A stretch of 64,000 bases of DNA, taken from assembly GCA_016808115.1 (NCBI GenBank), contig JAEQBH010005074.1, positions 310,001-374,000 on the forward strand, in the 5' to 3' direction. This document shows, one piece after another, positions 24,346-35,975 of this stretch. The stretch is from Tetrastigma voinierianum (taxonomy: Eukaryota > Streptophyta > Magnoliopsida > Vitales > Vitaceae). The stretch's first letter is position 1, and each line of letters starts with the position of its first letter. The notes below the pieces were generated by a model. The model did not search any database. It saw nothing but the letters and a program-made list of their open reading frames with translations, and had not been told where the DNA came from. The translations under genes were made by a program, and so were the position numbers.

Positions 24346-24430
24346 GAGAAGAAGGCCTTAAAAGAAGAGAAATTGAAACAAGAAGAGAAGTACCTGTGGG
24401 CTTTTTGTTAACAGTGTTAAAGAAAGGGTT
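24346..24430 (+). pseudogene. DNA topoisomerase I (type IB) exon relic
   Basis: Directly after an acceptor-like TGATGCAG, the plus strand encodes EKKALKEEKLKQEEKYLWA. This is nearly identical to the conserved stretch of eukaryotic topoisomerase I core domain (family: EKKALKxEKLKQEEKYMWA), just before the VDGVKEKVGNFRVEPPGLF region. After WA the frame breaks, and in another frame VNSVKERV follows, matching VDGVKEKV. The relic then ends. Topoisomerase I relaxes supercoiled DNA in the nucleus through a tyrosine near its C-terminus; none of that catalytic part is present here. The neighbouring topoisomerase exons were not found. The fragment sits inside the candidate CACTA element, so capture of a host exon is the likely origin. 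Confidence 0.7.
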
Positions 24431-25499
24431 TGCTTTAGCCTTTTATTGTTGAATCATAATCACACATACATTGTGCAAAAATGACTTTATTTTATATGTT
24501 TATTTGATAAGGCTACATTTTTACATTCTTTATATTTATTTTAGATTTGATTCCTGGATGACAAAACAAGTGTTTACTAGAAATATATTATTTCCCTATG
24601 TTATAGAATGTAAATATATGGTTTACTTGTAGGTTGTGAAACTAATTAGGAGTGTTAGATTGACCTACGATTGTATATATCTACCTCTTGTATTTGTACA
24701 TTGTTAAGATCGTGGAAAATCCTGAGAATTTATTCCTCCAATTCTTCCTTTCATGTTTCTTCACTCCATAATTATTTTTCCATGGAGATGTCTTTACTAG
24801 AAAGTATTTTGTTTTTTTCTACTAATAAGGATGAAATATATTATCATGACCCTTAAAGTCATAATTATGAGTTAAAAACCATATAATTATGATTAAATAA
24901 ACAACCTTGGGTTATTTTTCATTTGCCTTTGATTTTTATTTTTATTTTACTTTGTATACGTATGAGGATAGATTATTTTGATTGATTCAGGCTTTTGTCA
25001 TCATTATTATATTATTTTGTCCTCTGTTTCCTAATTGTGAACAATTATTGAACCTGAAAATTTTATAATTTTCGAGGCTTTATTCCATTTATCTTCTTTA
25101 CTTGATGGTAGAGTTTGCCTTGCTTATACTAATGCTTTTCAAAGGAAGAATGATCATAATAAATTGTTTTCAATTTTAAAGCTAAAGACTTGATCATGCT
25201 TTCTAACTTTGGAGGAAAAGCTTGCCGGGTGATGGAACATCAAAAGAATAGAAATGTTTCGACATAAATGAAAGCGTGAAGCGTTCCGATAGCGGTGGTA
25301 GAGATACACCAAGAGCACTCTTTGCTCCGAACTCCTCTGCTCGCTCGGGCATGTTAGAAGATTATCGAGTTATATTACATACATGCACCTTTTTTTTTTA
25401 TACGTAAACCAAAATGACGAGTTACCAAATATGATAGATGAACAACACATCCACACACATACGAAAAGGCTTCAAGGATTCTGAGAGGTGTGGCTAATT
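24431..25499. other. AT-rich intron-like DNA, no gene seen
   Basis: Sequence between the topoisomerase relic and the minus-strand coding relics is T-rich, with no long open frame and no recognisable domain. It could be intronic sequence carried along with the captured exon. Confidence 0.3.
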
Positions 25500-26240
25500 T
25501 CTTTCTAGGTCCTCCAACTGATTCAATGGATCGACCAATTGTTTGCCATTGAGTTTTAATGTCGATAATCCTGCTTCTCTTTGTTGAACCATTTTAGTAT
25601 GCTTGAATGTCGTCGAGCTTCCAAATCGTGGTAGTAATTTGTTCACATCAGAATTTTCATCTTCTTTGGATTTCTTGTTGTCATAATTTCGGATATATTA
25701 GAGTTTTAGATCGATAGAGATTTGAGGAGGAGTTGACCCGATATTAGAATCCCTCCCAAGCCTCCCGGCGGAATGGAAAGTACCATCTTGAAGGGAAGTA
25801 GATGTTGGTGTCCTTCCTTCCACTTCTAAGGCTGGAAGATTTTGAACCTTGCAAGGGCTCATCCAGTCCTTTCAAGGGTTATGGGACTTGTCTTAGCGGC
25901 CTCTTTTGTCATCCCTTCATATTCATGTTTGTTGTTCTTGAAAGTCGCTGCTGAGATATGAACTTGAATGGAGGATTTCATTTATCCGGCAGGCCTTGTA
26001 TATCGACGATTGGATCAAGGGAAAACGAGGGCTTTTAACTATATGGCAATGACATTAGATCTGACCGGGTTACTCGAGTTCTTAAAATCAGAAGGATTAT
26101 GGTCCATAAAATTTTGTGGTAGAGACAAGCTAATGGTATATAGTTGAGATTCATACTTCATTAGACCATCTTCACCAATAACCACTTGTTTTGTCCTCCT
26201 CTCCCTTGTTTTCATTGAAAGTCGTCTTTGTTAAACAAAA
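25500..26240 (-). pseudogene. Minus-strand coding relic of unknown family
   Basis: Reading the minus strand, three stretches look coding. One of about 60 codons near 26240-26050 includes TKQVVIGEDGLMKYESQLYT and then SLSLPQNFMDHNPSDFKNSS. One of about 45 codons near 25835-25705 includes EVEGRTPTSTSLQDGTFHSA. One of about 57 codons near 25690-25500 includes NKKSKEDENSDVNKLLPRFG and then TKMVQQREAGLSTLKLNGKQ. The last two share a frame separated by one stop. The composition (Lys, Ser, Asp and Glu rich) suggests a disordered nuclear protein region. I do not recognise the family. A relation to the topoisomerase I N-terminus is possible in principle but not supported by any motif. Confidence 0.35.
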
Positions 26241-27099
26241 ATACAACAAAAGCGAAATTCATATGATTCAAAGATGCGGAAATAATTTCAAAGTATAGTT
26301 TTCTTTAAATATAAGTTAGATTAGGTGAGCATATAAAAAAATGGAAAATGCATTACTAATGTTGTGATTTCTTTCTCCATTAGCGAGCATTGGGAAGACT
26401 CTTGAATGCATTACTGTCAGAGCATTCGATGTGGACAATGAAGAAATCATCTACAAAAGCAAATGATCAGTGCAGCCAATAGCGAAGTCATGGGGAGTTA
26501 GCGGTACAAATGAGTTTTGTTGGCCCGCAATTTGGCTTCTCGAATGTCATAATGTACTGAACACACCTTCATGAGTTGAGAGCATCTTGCTTTTAAGGTG
26601 ATAATGGATTAAGTAATGAATCTCCATTGTGCTTTTTCTTTGTACTTGTTGCCATTGCCTTCATTAAAAATGCTCATAGAATTACATTTTCTATAGTGCA
26701 GCAAATTTACATTAACCCCATAATGTAATTAACAATGAATTTTCATCACGGGTTGCTACCCATGAAGAATGCTCATAGAAAGCCATCAAGATTTTTAAGG
26801 GAGCGACTTCACAGAGCCAGTATACTTGGAAGAATGTTCACGAGGATTTTTTTAAAATTTGTAGTTTGATTAGTAGTTAATATATTGTATTTGGTACATT
26901 TGACATTAATATTACCTATTTTTATTATCTCGTGTACTATTGATTTTATAATTAATGAAAAATATAGTGGTTGACTTTTTAATGACATCTATTAATTTAA
27001 TTCTTAAATCTAGAACTTTATGATTACATATAATTGAAATCTTTCGTCATAATAAGTTTGAACAATAATAAAAGCTAAAACACCTTACGTCGAAAAATT

Positions 27100-27576
27100 G
27101 GGTGGGGTGTGGAGAAAAATTCCGTCTTTGATGTCTCGATCGACGGAATCCAGTCGGATCTACGATCGTCTGCGATCGAGGCGGAATCGAAACCGATCTT
27201 TGTCCGTCTCACGATTAGAGCGGAATCAATTCGGTCTCTGATCGACGGAATCAGTCGGTCTCACGATCGAAGGCGGAATCAATCGATCTCGTCGAAGCGG
27301 GAATCATCGGTCTCGATCGAAGCGGAATCAATTCAGTCTGGAAATCGGTCTCGATTAGAAGCGGAATCGAACCGGTCTCGATTAGAAACGCGGAATCTAT
27401 CGGTCTCCGTCGGTCTACGATTAGAGAGCCGGAATCAGTCGGTCTCTAATTAGAGGCGGGTGAGCGAACACAATTAGATACGGCGTTTAAGGCGAAAATT
27501 CCGTCTCATCCGTCGGTCGTTCGGAGCGGATTAGAGGCCAAGATGTCCGTCTCTAATTTTGATTTTTTTTGTAGTG
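27100..27576. repeat. Right subterminal array and CACTA terminus
   Basis: The array consists of CGGTCTC...GATCGA/GATTAGA...GCGGAATC units repeated at least 12 times with variable spacing. It ends in TTTTTTTTGTAGTG at 27563-27576. It resembles the array at 20690-21345 but with GATCGA or GATTAGA centres in place of AAATA. The 114-codon open frame across it is a product of the repeats (Ser, Arg, Glu, Ile rich). Confidence 0.7.
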
Positions 27577-29771
27577 TCACTCAACTCTCACGAAGCCCAT
27601 TATCATAATGACTTGAGAGCTAATAGGAAGTTGACACATTGTTGAACTTAGTAGTATAAAACGTCGTGTTTGTAATCATAAAAGATACATGAAATTTTAT
27701 GACCAATTTTAGAGAAATAAAAATTATATTAGGACATTAGTCCTTTCCATAACCCTTGAGGCCTAGCTCAAGTGTTAAAAGGTAGAGATGAATATGATAT
27801 GCAAAAGTCAATAGAAGTAAAAAAAAAAAACATAAATATATAAAATAATAAAAATAAAAATTATTTTTAAGACATGTGTAAAAATATTTAAATAAGATTT
27901 AAAATATTTTAAGTTTTTAATTAGATTTTTTTTATTATAAAATTTCAAAAAGTTATTTTTTTGAATACATTTTAGTTTTAAGATGATAAACTGTTCCCAC
28001 TATGACTCGAACCTTGGACCTCCTTGCTATTTTCTTTTTGCTTGTTTGAAATGGTGAATACTCTACTATTTGAGATAGGCATAATGGGTTCAAAAAGTTA
28101 TTCTTAAAAACTAATTTTTGAGATTTGTTTTACAGTGTTTGCTTCATTATGTTATGAGTCTCGGATACATATAGAGCTAGTAATATGCGTTGAGTCCAAT
28201 GGACCGATCCGTTCAGTCAAACTTTTTGGAGAAGTTGGGGTACATGGAATTTAAAAGCTGAAATAAAGCGGACTGATTGAACTTCTCACTGGCTATGTGG
28301 GTTTTGTTCGAGTTGACTGATTAGCGGTGACCTTAGAAATCTTTATTTAATTTTTTTTAAATAACTAGTTTAGTAATTGAAGTACTGATGATTAAATACA
28401 TAAAATTAAATATTTTGGCTTTTAACATGGATTCAAATCTGCTTTTGTATAAATTTTAAAATAATTATAATTATAATATATGATTAATATGTTAAACTTT
28501 GTTTTTTAACTATTTTATTTTAAATTTTTAAATGTAACAATATAATTTATATTTTAATTTAATATTTAAAAATCTTATGAAAAATTAAGATAAATTTGAT
28601 TAAATAAATTGCAATTTTAAATAATGAATATATTTTCTTTATCTCGTGTCACATTTTAAATATTTATAATTTTTATATTTATCCTTTAAATTTTATTTAA
28701 TATATATATTTGTTATAAAAATGAAGTTCTACTGATTTATAAATTAAAATTAATTTAATAACTAAATTATCAATATATTTTAAATAATTTATTACTTAAA
28801 CTAGTGTTAATAACAAAATATTGTCACTTTAAAATAATGCTTAAAATTATACACTTATTTCTTTCTTAGTATGATTATATATTTTAGCAAAATGAATTTT
28901 TAAAACAAATAAGATATTTCATTATTAAAGGGTTGAAATGCATTTTTGGAAATATATATATTAATTCCAAATATAAATGAAATTTATATTCTTAATATTC
29001 TAAAAATTTAATTAACTTATTGAGGATATGCAGTCTTCCCAATATAGAGCGCATGAATATTAGAAGCGTATGAGGATTTTGAAGTTTTTTTTTTGAATCT
29101 TATTCAATTATTCTTTATTTGTTTTTGTCTGTATTTAATTGTCAGGTTGATACTTTGGATATAACAGTACTCTAACATCATTTATTTATTTATTTAAATT
29201 TGTTTAATATTATTATATTTGTTAGACTCAATTATTTTATATATTAATCATTATTATATATCTATATATTATTTATTTTTATTTGAAGAATGATTGTAAA
29301 ATTAATTTTTAATATTTTAATGTTTTAAGCTGCGTTTTAAAATGCCTTGTATGGGTTGGGTTGGGTTAGAACAGTCAATTTGGTAAATAAAATGAACTAT
29401 ATTAATCGGCTGTTTTGGCTCTGACCTAAATCAAGCTGATCAGAAATAGATTGAATGAAGCCCGATTTCTTATCTTTATAAATTCGCAGTCGTTCAGACC
29501 CAAACCCTGTCCCATCTACTCCCTATGCTAGTCTAAGTTATTAAGGACTTGAGTTAGGTATTATTGGGTACGTGACCTTTTAAATAACTTAAAGTACCGC
29601 TTTTCCGGGGTTAAATCAGAATTCTGATTGAAAGCATGTTCCCATAAGCCCGAAATCCATCCGCACCTGGTACCGCCATTATCGCCGTTTCGCAGTAATT
29701 CTGAATGCAGTGCAATCTAAGACTTCAAGCCTAAATTCATTCAACAGTCTGCACACTCGATTCCTCAGACA
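27577..29771. other. AT-rich intergenic DNA
   Basis: The region is extremely A+T rich from 27820 to 27970 and 28340 to 29330, with only short open frames. A tRNA-like B-box (GGTTCGAGTC) is seen on the minus strand near 28001-28010 and may mark an old SINE-type repeat. A run of GGGTTGGGTTGGGTT-type sequence lies near 29355. The last 250 bp before the NYN gene are less AT-rich and presumably hold its promoter and 5' UTR. I could not fix a TATA box. Confidence 0.4.
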
Positions 29772-30727
29772 ATGCCATTCAATGTTAGATTTTCTGGGAT
29801 TGAATAAACCCCGAACTCATTTCCGCCCTACGATGCTGCTGTCCGGCTGAAGGCCGTGGCCTCATCTTTCGGAGTCGTCCGCTACATGGTTGCCTATGCC
29901 AATCGCCATGCCTTCAGCCATGTCCCATCTGCAGTTCGAGAGCAAAGAACAGAGAGAAAGCTATTGAATCGTTTGGAGAATAAGGGTGCGCTTACACCTG
30001 TTCAACCCTATCTGTGTCGAGTTTGTGGGAGGAAATTTTACAACAATGAGAAGCTTCTCAATCACTTTAAGCAACTTCATGAGCGTGAGCAGGCAAAGAG
30101 GTTGAACCAGATTGAGTCCGCTAGAGGATCAAGGAGGGTGAAGTTGGTGGGTAAATTCTCGATGAAGATGGATAAATATAGGAATGCGGCGAGGGAGGTT
30201 TTGACCCCGAAAGTTGGGTATGGTTTGGGGGACGAATTGAAACGAGCTGGGTTTTGGGTTAGGATGGTTTCGGATAAGCCGCAGGCTGCCGATATTGCAT
30301 TGAGGAACCACATTGTGGATATGATGGATAAGAGGAATGTTGGTTGTGTAGTTCTGGTATCTGACGATTCCGATTTTGTGGATGTTTTGAGGGAGGCGAA
30401 ATTGAGATGTCTCAAGACTGTTGTTGTTGGGGATAGCAATGATGGGGTTTTGAAGAGGACAGCCGATGCTGGATTTTCGTGGAAGAAGTATTTGGGTAGG
30501 CAAGAGGAGGTGTATCAGTTGTGGGGAGGTGGAAGGACCGGGATATTTTAAAGAGGTTGGAATGGACATACAATCCACAATTGGAGAAAAAAGAGTACAG
30601 TTCAGATGAGGAGGTTGATTTTGAGACTGAGGATAGGGAAATCATGGAAGGTGATTGTGGAAAAGATGATAAATTTATGCAGGAGAAAGACAATTGTGCT
30701 TGGTGGGAACTGCATTCTGATTTTTGA
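29772..30727 (+). CDS. NYN-domain protein with C2H2 zinc finger, frame-broken
   Basis: This is a member of the plant family annotated as putative endonuclease with a C2H2 zinc finger and NYN (PIN-like, MARF1/limkain-type) domain. The main open frame (from 29808) begins with PNSFPPYDAAVRLK. It then has a zinc finger C-x2-C-x12-H-x4-H (PYLCRVCGRK to QLH, near 30007-30080). NYN motifs follow, QAADIALRNH and VLVSDDSDF (near 30290-30375), whose acidic residues form the putative metal site. It probably binds or cuts RNA. The frame shifts near 30525, after YQLWG. The C-terminus continues as RWKDRDILKRLEWTYNP and then an acidic tail to TGA at 30727. Upstream, an in-frame ATG (29772) is cut off by TAA (29805) where the family has a conserved WDIENK. 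No intron is needed, and the breaks could be sequence errors. Confidence in the family is high, in intactness low. Confidence 0.85.
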
Positions 30728-31339
30728 TCGAAGTCTTTGATCTCACTGAGATGATTAAATGTTGTGCTGAGTTTGTGAAACAGGGAAGTTCAGTTAATTT
30801 TTCTTGGCAAGGCATGGGTCTGAGTTTGTATGGAAGGAACCAAAGAAAATGGATATCATTTTGTAAGTAAACAAAGAAGAGTTTAGTTATTTTAGCTCAT
30901 GTTTGCTGCAATGGATAAGACCATAGAAAAACTTTTTTTTTTTTTTTTTTTGATGAGTAAAAGACCATAGAAAAACTATTGTTGCTTTTGGTAGGGTATA
31001 CATTTGGATTCTGGGTTGAATTAGGTGGGTAATTGTATGAAAGGCATGTTATTGAAAGCAACATTCTGTTTTAGAAACAAGGCAATCAACTTGTCTTAAA
31101 TTCAGATAATTAAAGATTTTGTTATCTAGTGTGTATCTTTTGCTGAAAACCAGCCATTTGACTCAGGAGTTAGTGGCTCAGTAAGCATTCCATTTTCACC
31201 CTCATATTTGTTGTCTCATTTTTGTATTACTTTTTATTTTGTTAGGAAGTGGTAAGTTATATTTCCTATAAAGTGAAGTTGAAACATTTTATGCATTATG
31301 TTTGGTGTCCAGTCCTGTCACATCTCTGCCTACGAAGCA

Positions 31340-31470
31340 GTGACGGACCTAGAAATTTAGTTGAGGAGGGGCATATATTAAAAGACTTGGAATGAGAGCC
31401 TAGTGGTATAAGATTTTATTGATTCAGGGAGGGCATAATTAAGGGTGAGGGTTTGAATCCAACCGGTTCC
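31340..31470 (+). repeat. Possible SINE-like or hAT-like repeat fragment
   Basis: The stretch opens with CAGTGACGGACCTAGAAATT, like the ends of some plant DNA transposons. It then has an A-box-like GAGCCTAGTGG (31397-31407) and a B-box-like GGTTTGAATCC (31450-31460), about 50 bp apart as in tRNA-derived SINEs. There is no tRNA fold around them and no clear poly-A tail or target duplication. The identity is uncertain. Confidence 0.3.
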
Positions 31471-34400
31471 AAGTAATTTTTGCAAAAAAAATTTGAGAGC
31501 AGATACCTCTGAATGCTAAGTAGGTCACCTGCTATGAAGGATGATAAGAGGATTTGAGGGAGCGGACTACCAACCTCCTGAGCTTAGAACATTGATCTAT
31601 TTATTTAATCCTGAAAATTTCCAAGCAAAAGGTTCACTTTTCAGACTGGAAAAACAGGGTCAGGTAGAAAGTTGGAAGGTGTTTCTGAGTTGAATTGCAA
31701 TGTTAAATGCCTTACTCCTCTTTTCTGATGGCCTTCTTCTTGGATTCTAATTAGAAATTCGGCCATTCATTATATTAGACCTTTTTCCCATTGACATAAA
31801 TTTATCTTGCCCAGCTTAGGTCATGAAATCTACATCTGCTGCAAACTACTGTTTGTTCTCTTGGCCATTTGTTGACACAATGGCAGAGAGAAATAATACA
31901 ATATTTTTGTAAACGTAAAGCTCATCTTCATGCCTCTCTTTTTTTTTGTTACACTCTCCTATCAAATATTCCCATGCATCAGAGTTTACTGTTCTTTTCT
32001 TACTCCTGAGTGCATCAGATTATATGAAATAGAACTAAATGGAGCAATTAATTGCTGTTTTCTAGACTACGCTACTAAAACAAGCATTTGCTTATTCTTA
32101 AGGACTGAAATTCTCCTACAATGCTAAGGTGGTTACCACTTTAGAATAGCACCTTCCTTTGTGCCTTACATGGCTTGTTCTATATTATGAAATGGAGTTC
32201 TTTTTTTTTTATTTGTCAGGAAATGGAGTTTTTTTTTCTTCTTTTTTTGTGAAGTAGTATTTATTTGATGATTATTTTTATCTGCTGCTCTTCCTTTATT
32301 GCCACTTGGAGATTCCTCACATTTTGGCTTCATTGGAGGGGCTTGCTCTCTATTTACTATGTTTCTTCCTGTACTTCCTCTTTCTATTTCATTTTTTGGG
32401 GAAAGACCAATGTGCATGCTAGTTCCATTGCTTCATTATTGATTGGACTGTGATGGGCTTATTTGGCATCTTGAATTTTGCACATTTTGCAGGAAAGAGA
32501 ACTCCTAAAGAGACCTGTTGCTCAACCCCATCCTAGATTTCTTGTTACAATCTCTATCATATGCCAGATCTCTTCTTTGGGCTTGCATGTGAGCAGTAAA
32601 AGAGGAATATATAAGTGGTAAAATATGAATTCATTATCTCCTATAAAACAAGCTTTGACACTTGTAAAGTTACCAATTTCACCAAAAAAATTAAGTTATT
32701 AGGGTATTGGTTGACTAACAATATATATTAAGCTGACATGGGCAACAACTCTAACAGTAATCTGCAGTAGGCTATCTGATTGTTAGTCATATGTAAAGTT
32801 ACCAATAAAGTTACCAATTTTTATCCTATGATTGCCACTCATACTGCTGATAGGCTATCTGAGACAATAGGCAAGCTTACTAAACGGGCAGAGTTATCAT
32901 ATGATATGAGTTTATCCTTGGTGCATTTTTCTACTACTTATTCTTCCTCTTTTTATTTATTTTTATTTTTATTTTTCATTTTGTATGTGACATAGGGATG
33001 GTTAGTCTAGGATAACCTACCAAGAGGAAAAGTTGAGTAAAAAAGAAAAGAAAGACTGATGGGTTTAGTGTCCCCTCCCTCCCTTCTCAGCTCTGCCTAG
33101 AAAGATTTGTGATTTAACCTATTGTTGCGAATACTGAACAAAACCCTCTCCCCTCTTGATGTTGGATGAGAGATATGAGCAGTTTTGCTTACTGGGATTT
33201 CCATATTCGGCAAAGTTGAACAATGCCAAACCTGAGGCTGATTGAGTGCACCGTAGTTAGCTGGCACTTATTTGAATGGAATAACCTGAGAACATTTTAT
33301 CTCAACTGGCCTGTTTGTTCATATGACTACATATTCATCCAAAGTGTTCTGCGTTCTCCTCATTACTGTTTTTTTTTTTTTTCGGATACAGAATTTCTTC
33401 CTTTCATCCCAATCAAGGTGACAAAAATAATTCCCTCTATATATTTGAAGTGTGTTTGATCTCTCAATTGTGTTAATTTTGATTTTAAAATAAGTTGTTC
33501 AAACATCAGTGCTGTAACTGCTGTTTTCCTCCTGCAATTTCTGCTGGTGTTTACCATCCATCGGGGTTAAATGTAGCAAATAACTGAGTTTCTTTGCCAT
33601 TCAAAATAATAATGTTTGGATGTTGTTGCCGCTTTGGATGCACACCATTATTAGATTTCTAATGAACAGAGAGACTAATATGATGTAAGGCTTCAGTATA
33701 ATTTTTGTTCTGTTTTATATATCATACAAACCTGGCAAGGATTTTGAAATGGGACATAAGGCGGCTATTGGTTCTACTTAATCTAGAAGACAAAGCCCTG
33801 CTCCAAGATATAGCCTTTGAGCATATGATGGCCCTAAAATACAGACGTGATCACAATAGATGGGAACACAGAAGGGAGAAGAATCCTGTGTGATGCTTTT
33901 ATTTTAAAATTTGTACTGTCACAAGTATTCAATTTTTTATGAGCATCCAGTATCAGTGACCACTGAGAATGCAGTGTTGATGCTTGCTTTAGTAATCGCT
34001 AGGTTTTGATTTTTCAAGGAAGCCAATGCAAAGAAGAGGAGAGTATGCATTTGACAAGAATGTTTCTTACCCAAATTTCTGTTGCTGTACTTTCCTTGAT
34101 GGTTGATTTTAAGTTTTAGTTTGGAAATTGTCATAGTCATGTCTTGAGATGCAGACTGCTCACATGAGTAAATTAAAACCATTTCCAGCATTGTTGCAAT
34201 AAAATTGATGGGCATATTTCTCTGATGTTTTCCTATACCATCTTTGGTGCTCATTTTAGAACTAGTTGAGCCTCAACCTGCCTGTGTTTCCATGGGTTTC
34301 AGACCTAGTAGTGGACTGACTGGGCGAAAACCTCCACTATGTTTGCACATATACATTACTATTTATCGTATTGACTATTGAGCTAAGTTATGCATGCCTC

Positions 34401-35953
34401 CATGCCTGAGTTTCTTTCTTTCTCAACTCAAATCTTCGATTCTCTTTTCTTTTTTTTTCTTTACTGAATATACTTTTTCTTTTAACCAGCTCCAGTTATA
34501 ATTGAAAGTGTATTTGCTTCATATACCCAAGCTCTTAATATGGCATGATGTGTATTGAAACCGTTTATATTGTGGCCCTACTTTATTCTAGACTGATTGT
34601 TTTCTTCATCTGTTCACTTTTGCAGGTTTCTATTCCTGGGAGTAGTGTAGTTTAATCATTCTCATCTAACGTCTGGCAGCAGAAGTAGTGCCACCGCAAG
34701 TCTTCAACCTTTCACTGGTACCCAAATTCTCATGTTTCCTCCTGAACGACTTCTAATTCAGGATTTAATGTACCCCCTCCCTAGTTGGATCCACAATTCA
34801 GTTTCTCTGTGCAATGGCAAAGGTCTCTCTAGGAGAAGTATTTAGTTGTTCAAAACTACTAAGAGCCATCTTATCTCAGAATTATAACTTCACTCATGTA
34901 CTAGATCTTTTGGGAGGTTGAAAACGTGAAAGTGAACAACATCAAAGACAGTGCCAACTGCCAAGTTGTGCTGGACCTATCTTGGGATTCTTTACTTACC
35001 CTGAATGGGTCAGAAGGTTTAACTTTTGGTTTCCAGACATATTACTCATGTTGATGTCCTACGTTGTAGCAGAACTTTTAAATTTTAATTTTAATTTTTT
35101 TTTGTCATGGACTACTTTCCTTGACTATCATGTTCTTTACTTTCCTTTCATGTATAATCAATTATAGTTCTTGGACGTCTCGTGATTATATTGAAATCTA
35201 CCATTTTGAAGCATAGAAATCATTCAATTATGAAAGTGAATGCCAGTTGTGCCCTAAAACTATGAAGAACAGTCTGTCATGTCTTAAGAACATGAAATTA
35301 CTGCCTGATTCACCTATCTCAAGGCATACATGAAGGGGTCATCAAGCAGTTGTGTTGTGAACCATGAGTTCTGAATCTATATCCTGGAAAAAGTTAGTTT
35401 CATTTGAGGGAATTTACGAAGGTGTTGAACTCGGGTCATGGGATTTTTTTTCACTTTTATCTGCCTCTTTAGACTTGGAGAAGGAAGCCTGGTTTGATAT
35501 TCCAATATTCCTGTAAATCAGATAAGCCTGGCATAAGGTGACTTAGCTACGGTGTTTTTATGTATATTTATAGAGAGGTTAAAAAAACCCCGGTTGCCCT
35601 ATATGAAAAAATAAAAAGAAAGAAAAATTCCAAATCTGCCTGCTTCATGGCCAGATTCGCCAGATCTGTCCTTTTGGTTCCCACCAACTAAGTTAAGTAG
35701 AGCCTATTCTTTAGCATTCAACACTACAGCTTAGTAGTTCTCCTAAAGGAGAACTTTCCTAATATACAAGAAAGGTAAACACAGTTTCTAAACTATTGGG
35801 AACATTAGTAACTGCCGGAAAGCCAAAACATGGAACAATATTTTGAGTGGGCTGACCAGTTAAAAATCCACATACAATCATAAGAGCCGTCAAAATAAAC
35901 TTGCTAGATTTTGGGGAAAAAGACTTACCAAGACTCATGATAATGTTAGAGTA

Positions 35954-35975
35954 TATATATATATATATATATAGG
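35954..35975. repeat. (TA)n microsatellite
   Basis: About eleven TA units in a row within intergenic DNA. Confidence 0.9.

Larger units (their letters stand above)
20600..27576. mobile_element. Candidate CACTA-type DNA transposon
   Basis: The right end at 27553-27576 reads GATTTTTTTTGTAGTG, the reverse complement of CACTACAAAAAAAATC, a classic plant CACTA terminus. It is followed by TCA, a possible 3-bp target duplication. Inside it lies an array of GAGACGG/CGGTCTC repeats (27100-27560). A similar array of CCGTCTCTAAATAGAGACGG palindromes lies at 20690-21345, consistent with the two subterminal regions of one element about 7 kb long. The left terminus is not clear: a CACTAC at 20609 is preceded by GAT, not TCA. 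No transposase is recognisable. Alternatively these are two separate small elements. The interior holds gene-like fragments. Confidence 0.45.

Noticed and set aside
27109..27453. 114-codon frame
   Set aside because: It is generated by the GAGACGG-type array; the peptide is a Ser/Arg/Glu/Ile repeat with no domain.
30077..30693. Minus-strand open frames of 93-149 codons
   Set aside because: They lie opposite the NYN/C2H2 coding region, which has recognisable domains on the plus strand.
31397..31460. tRNA gene
   Set aside because: A- and B-box-like sequences are present, but no cloverleaf with acceptor and anticodon stems can be formed by eye.
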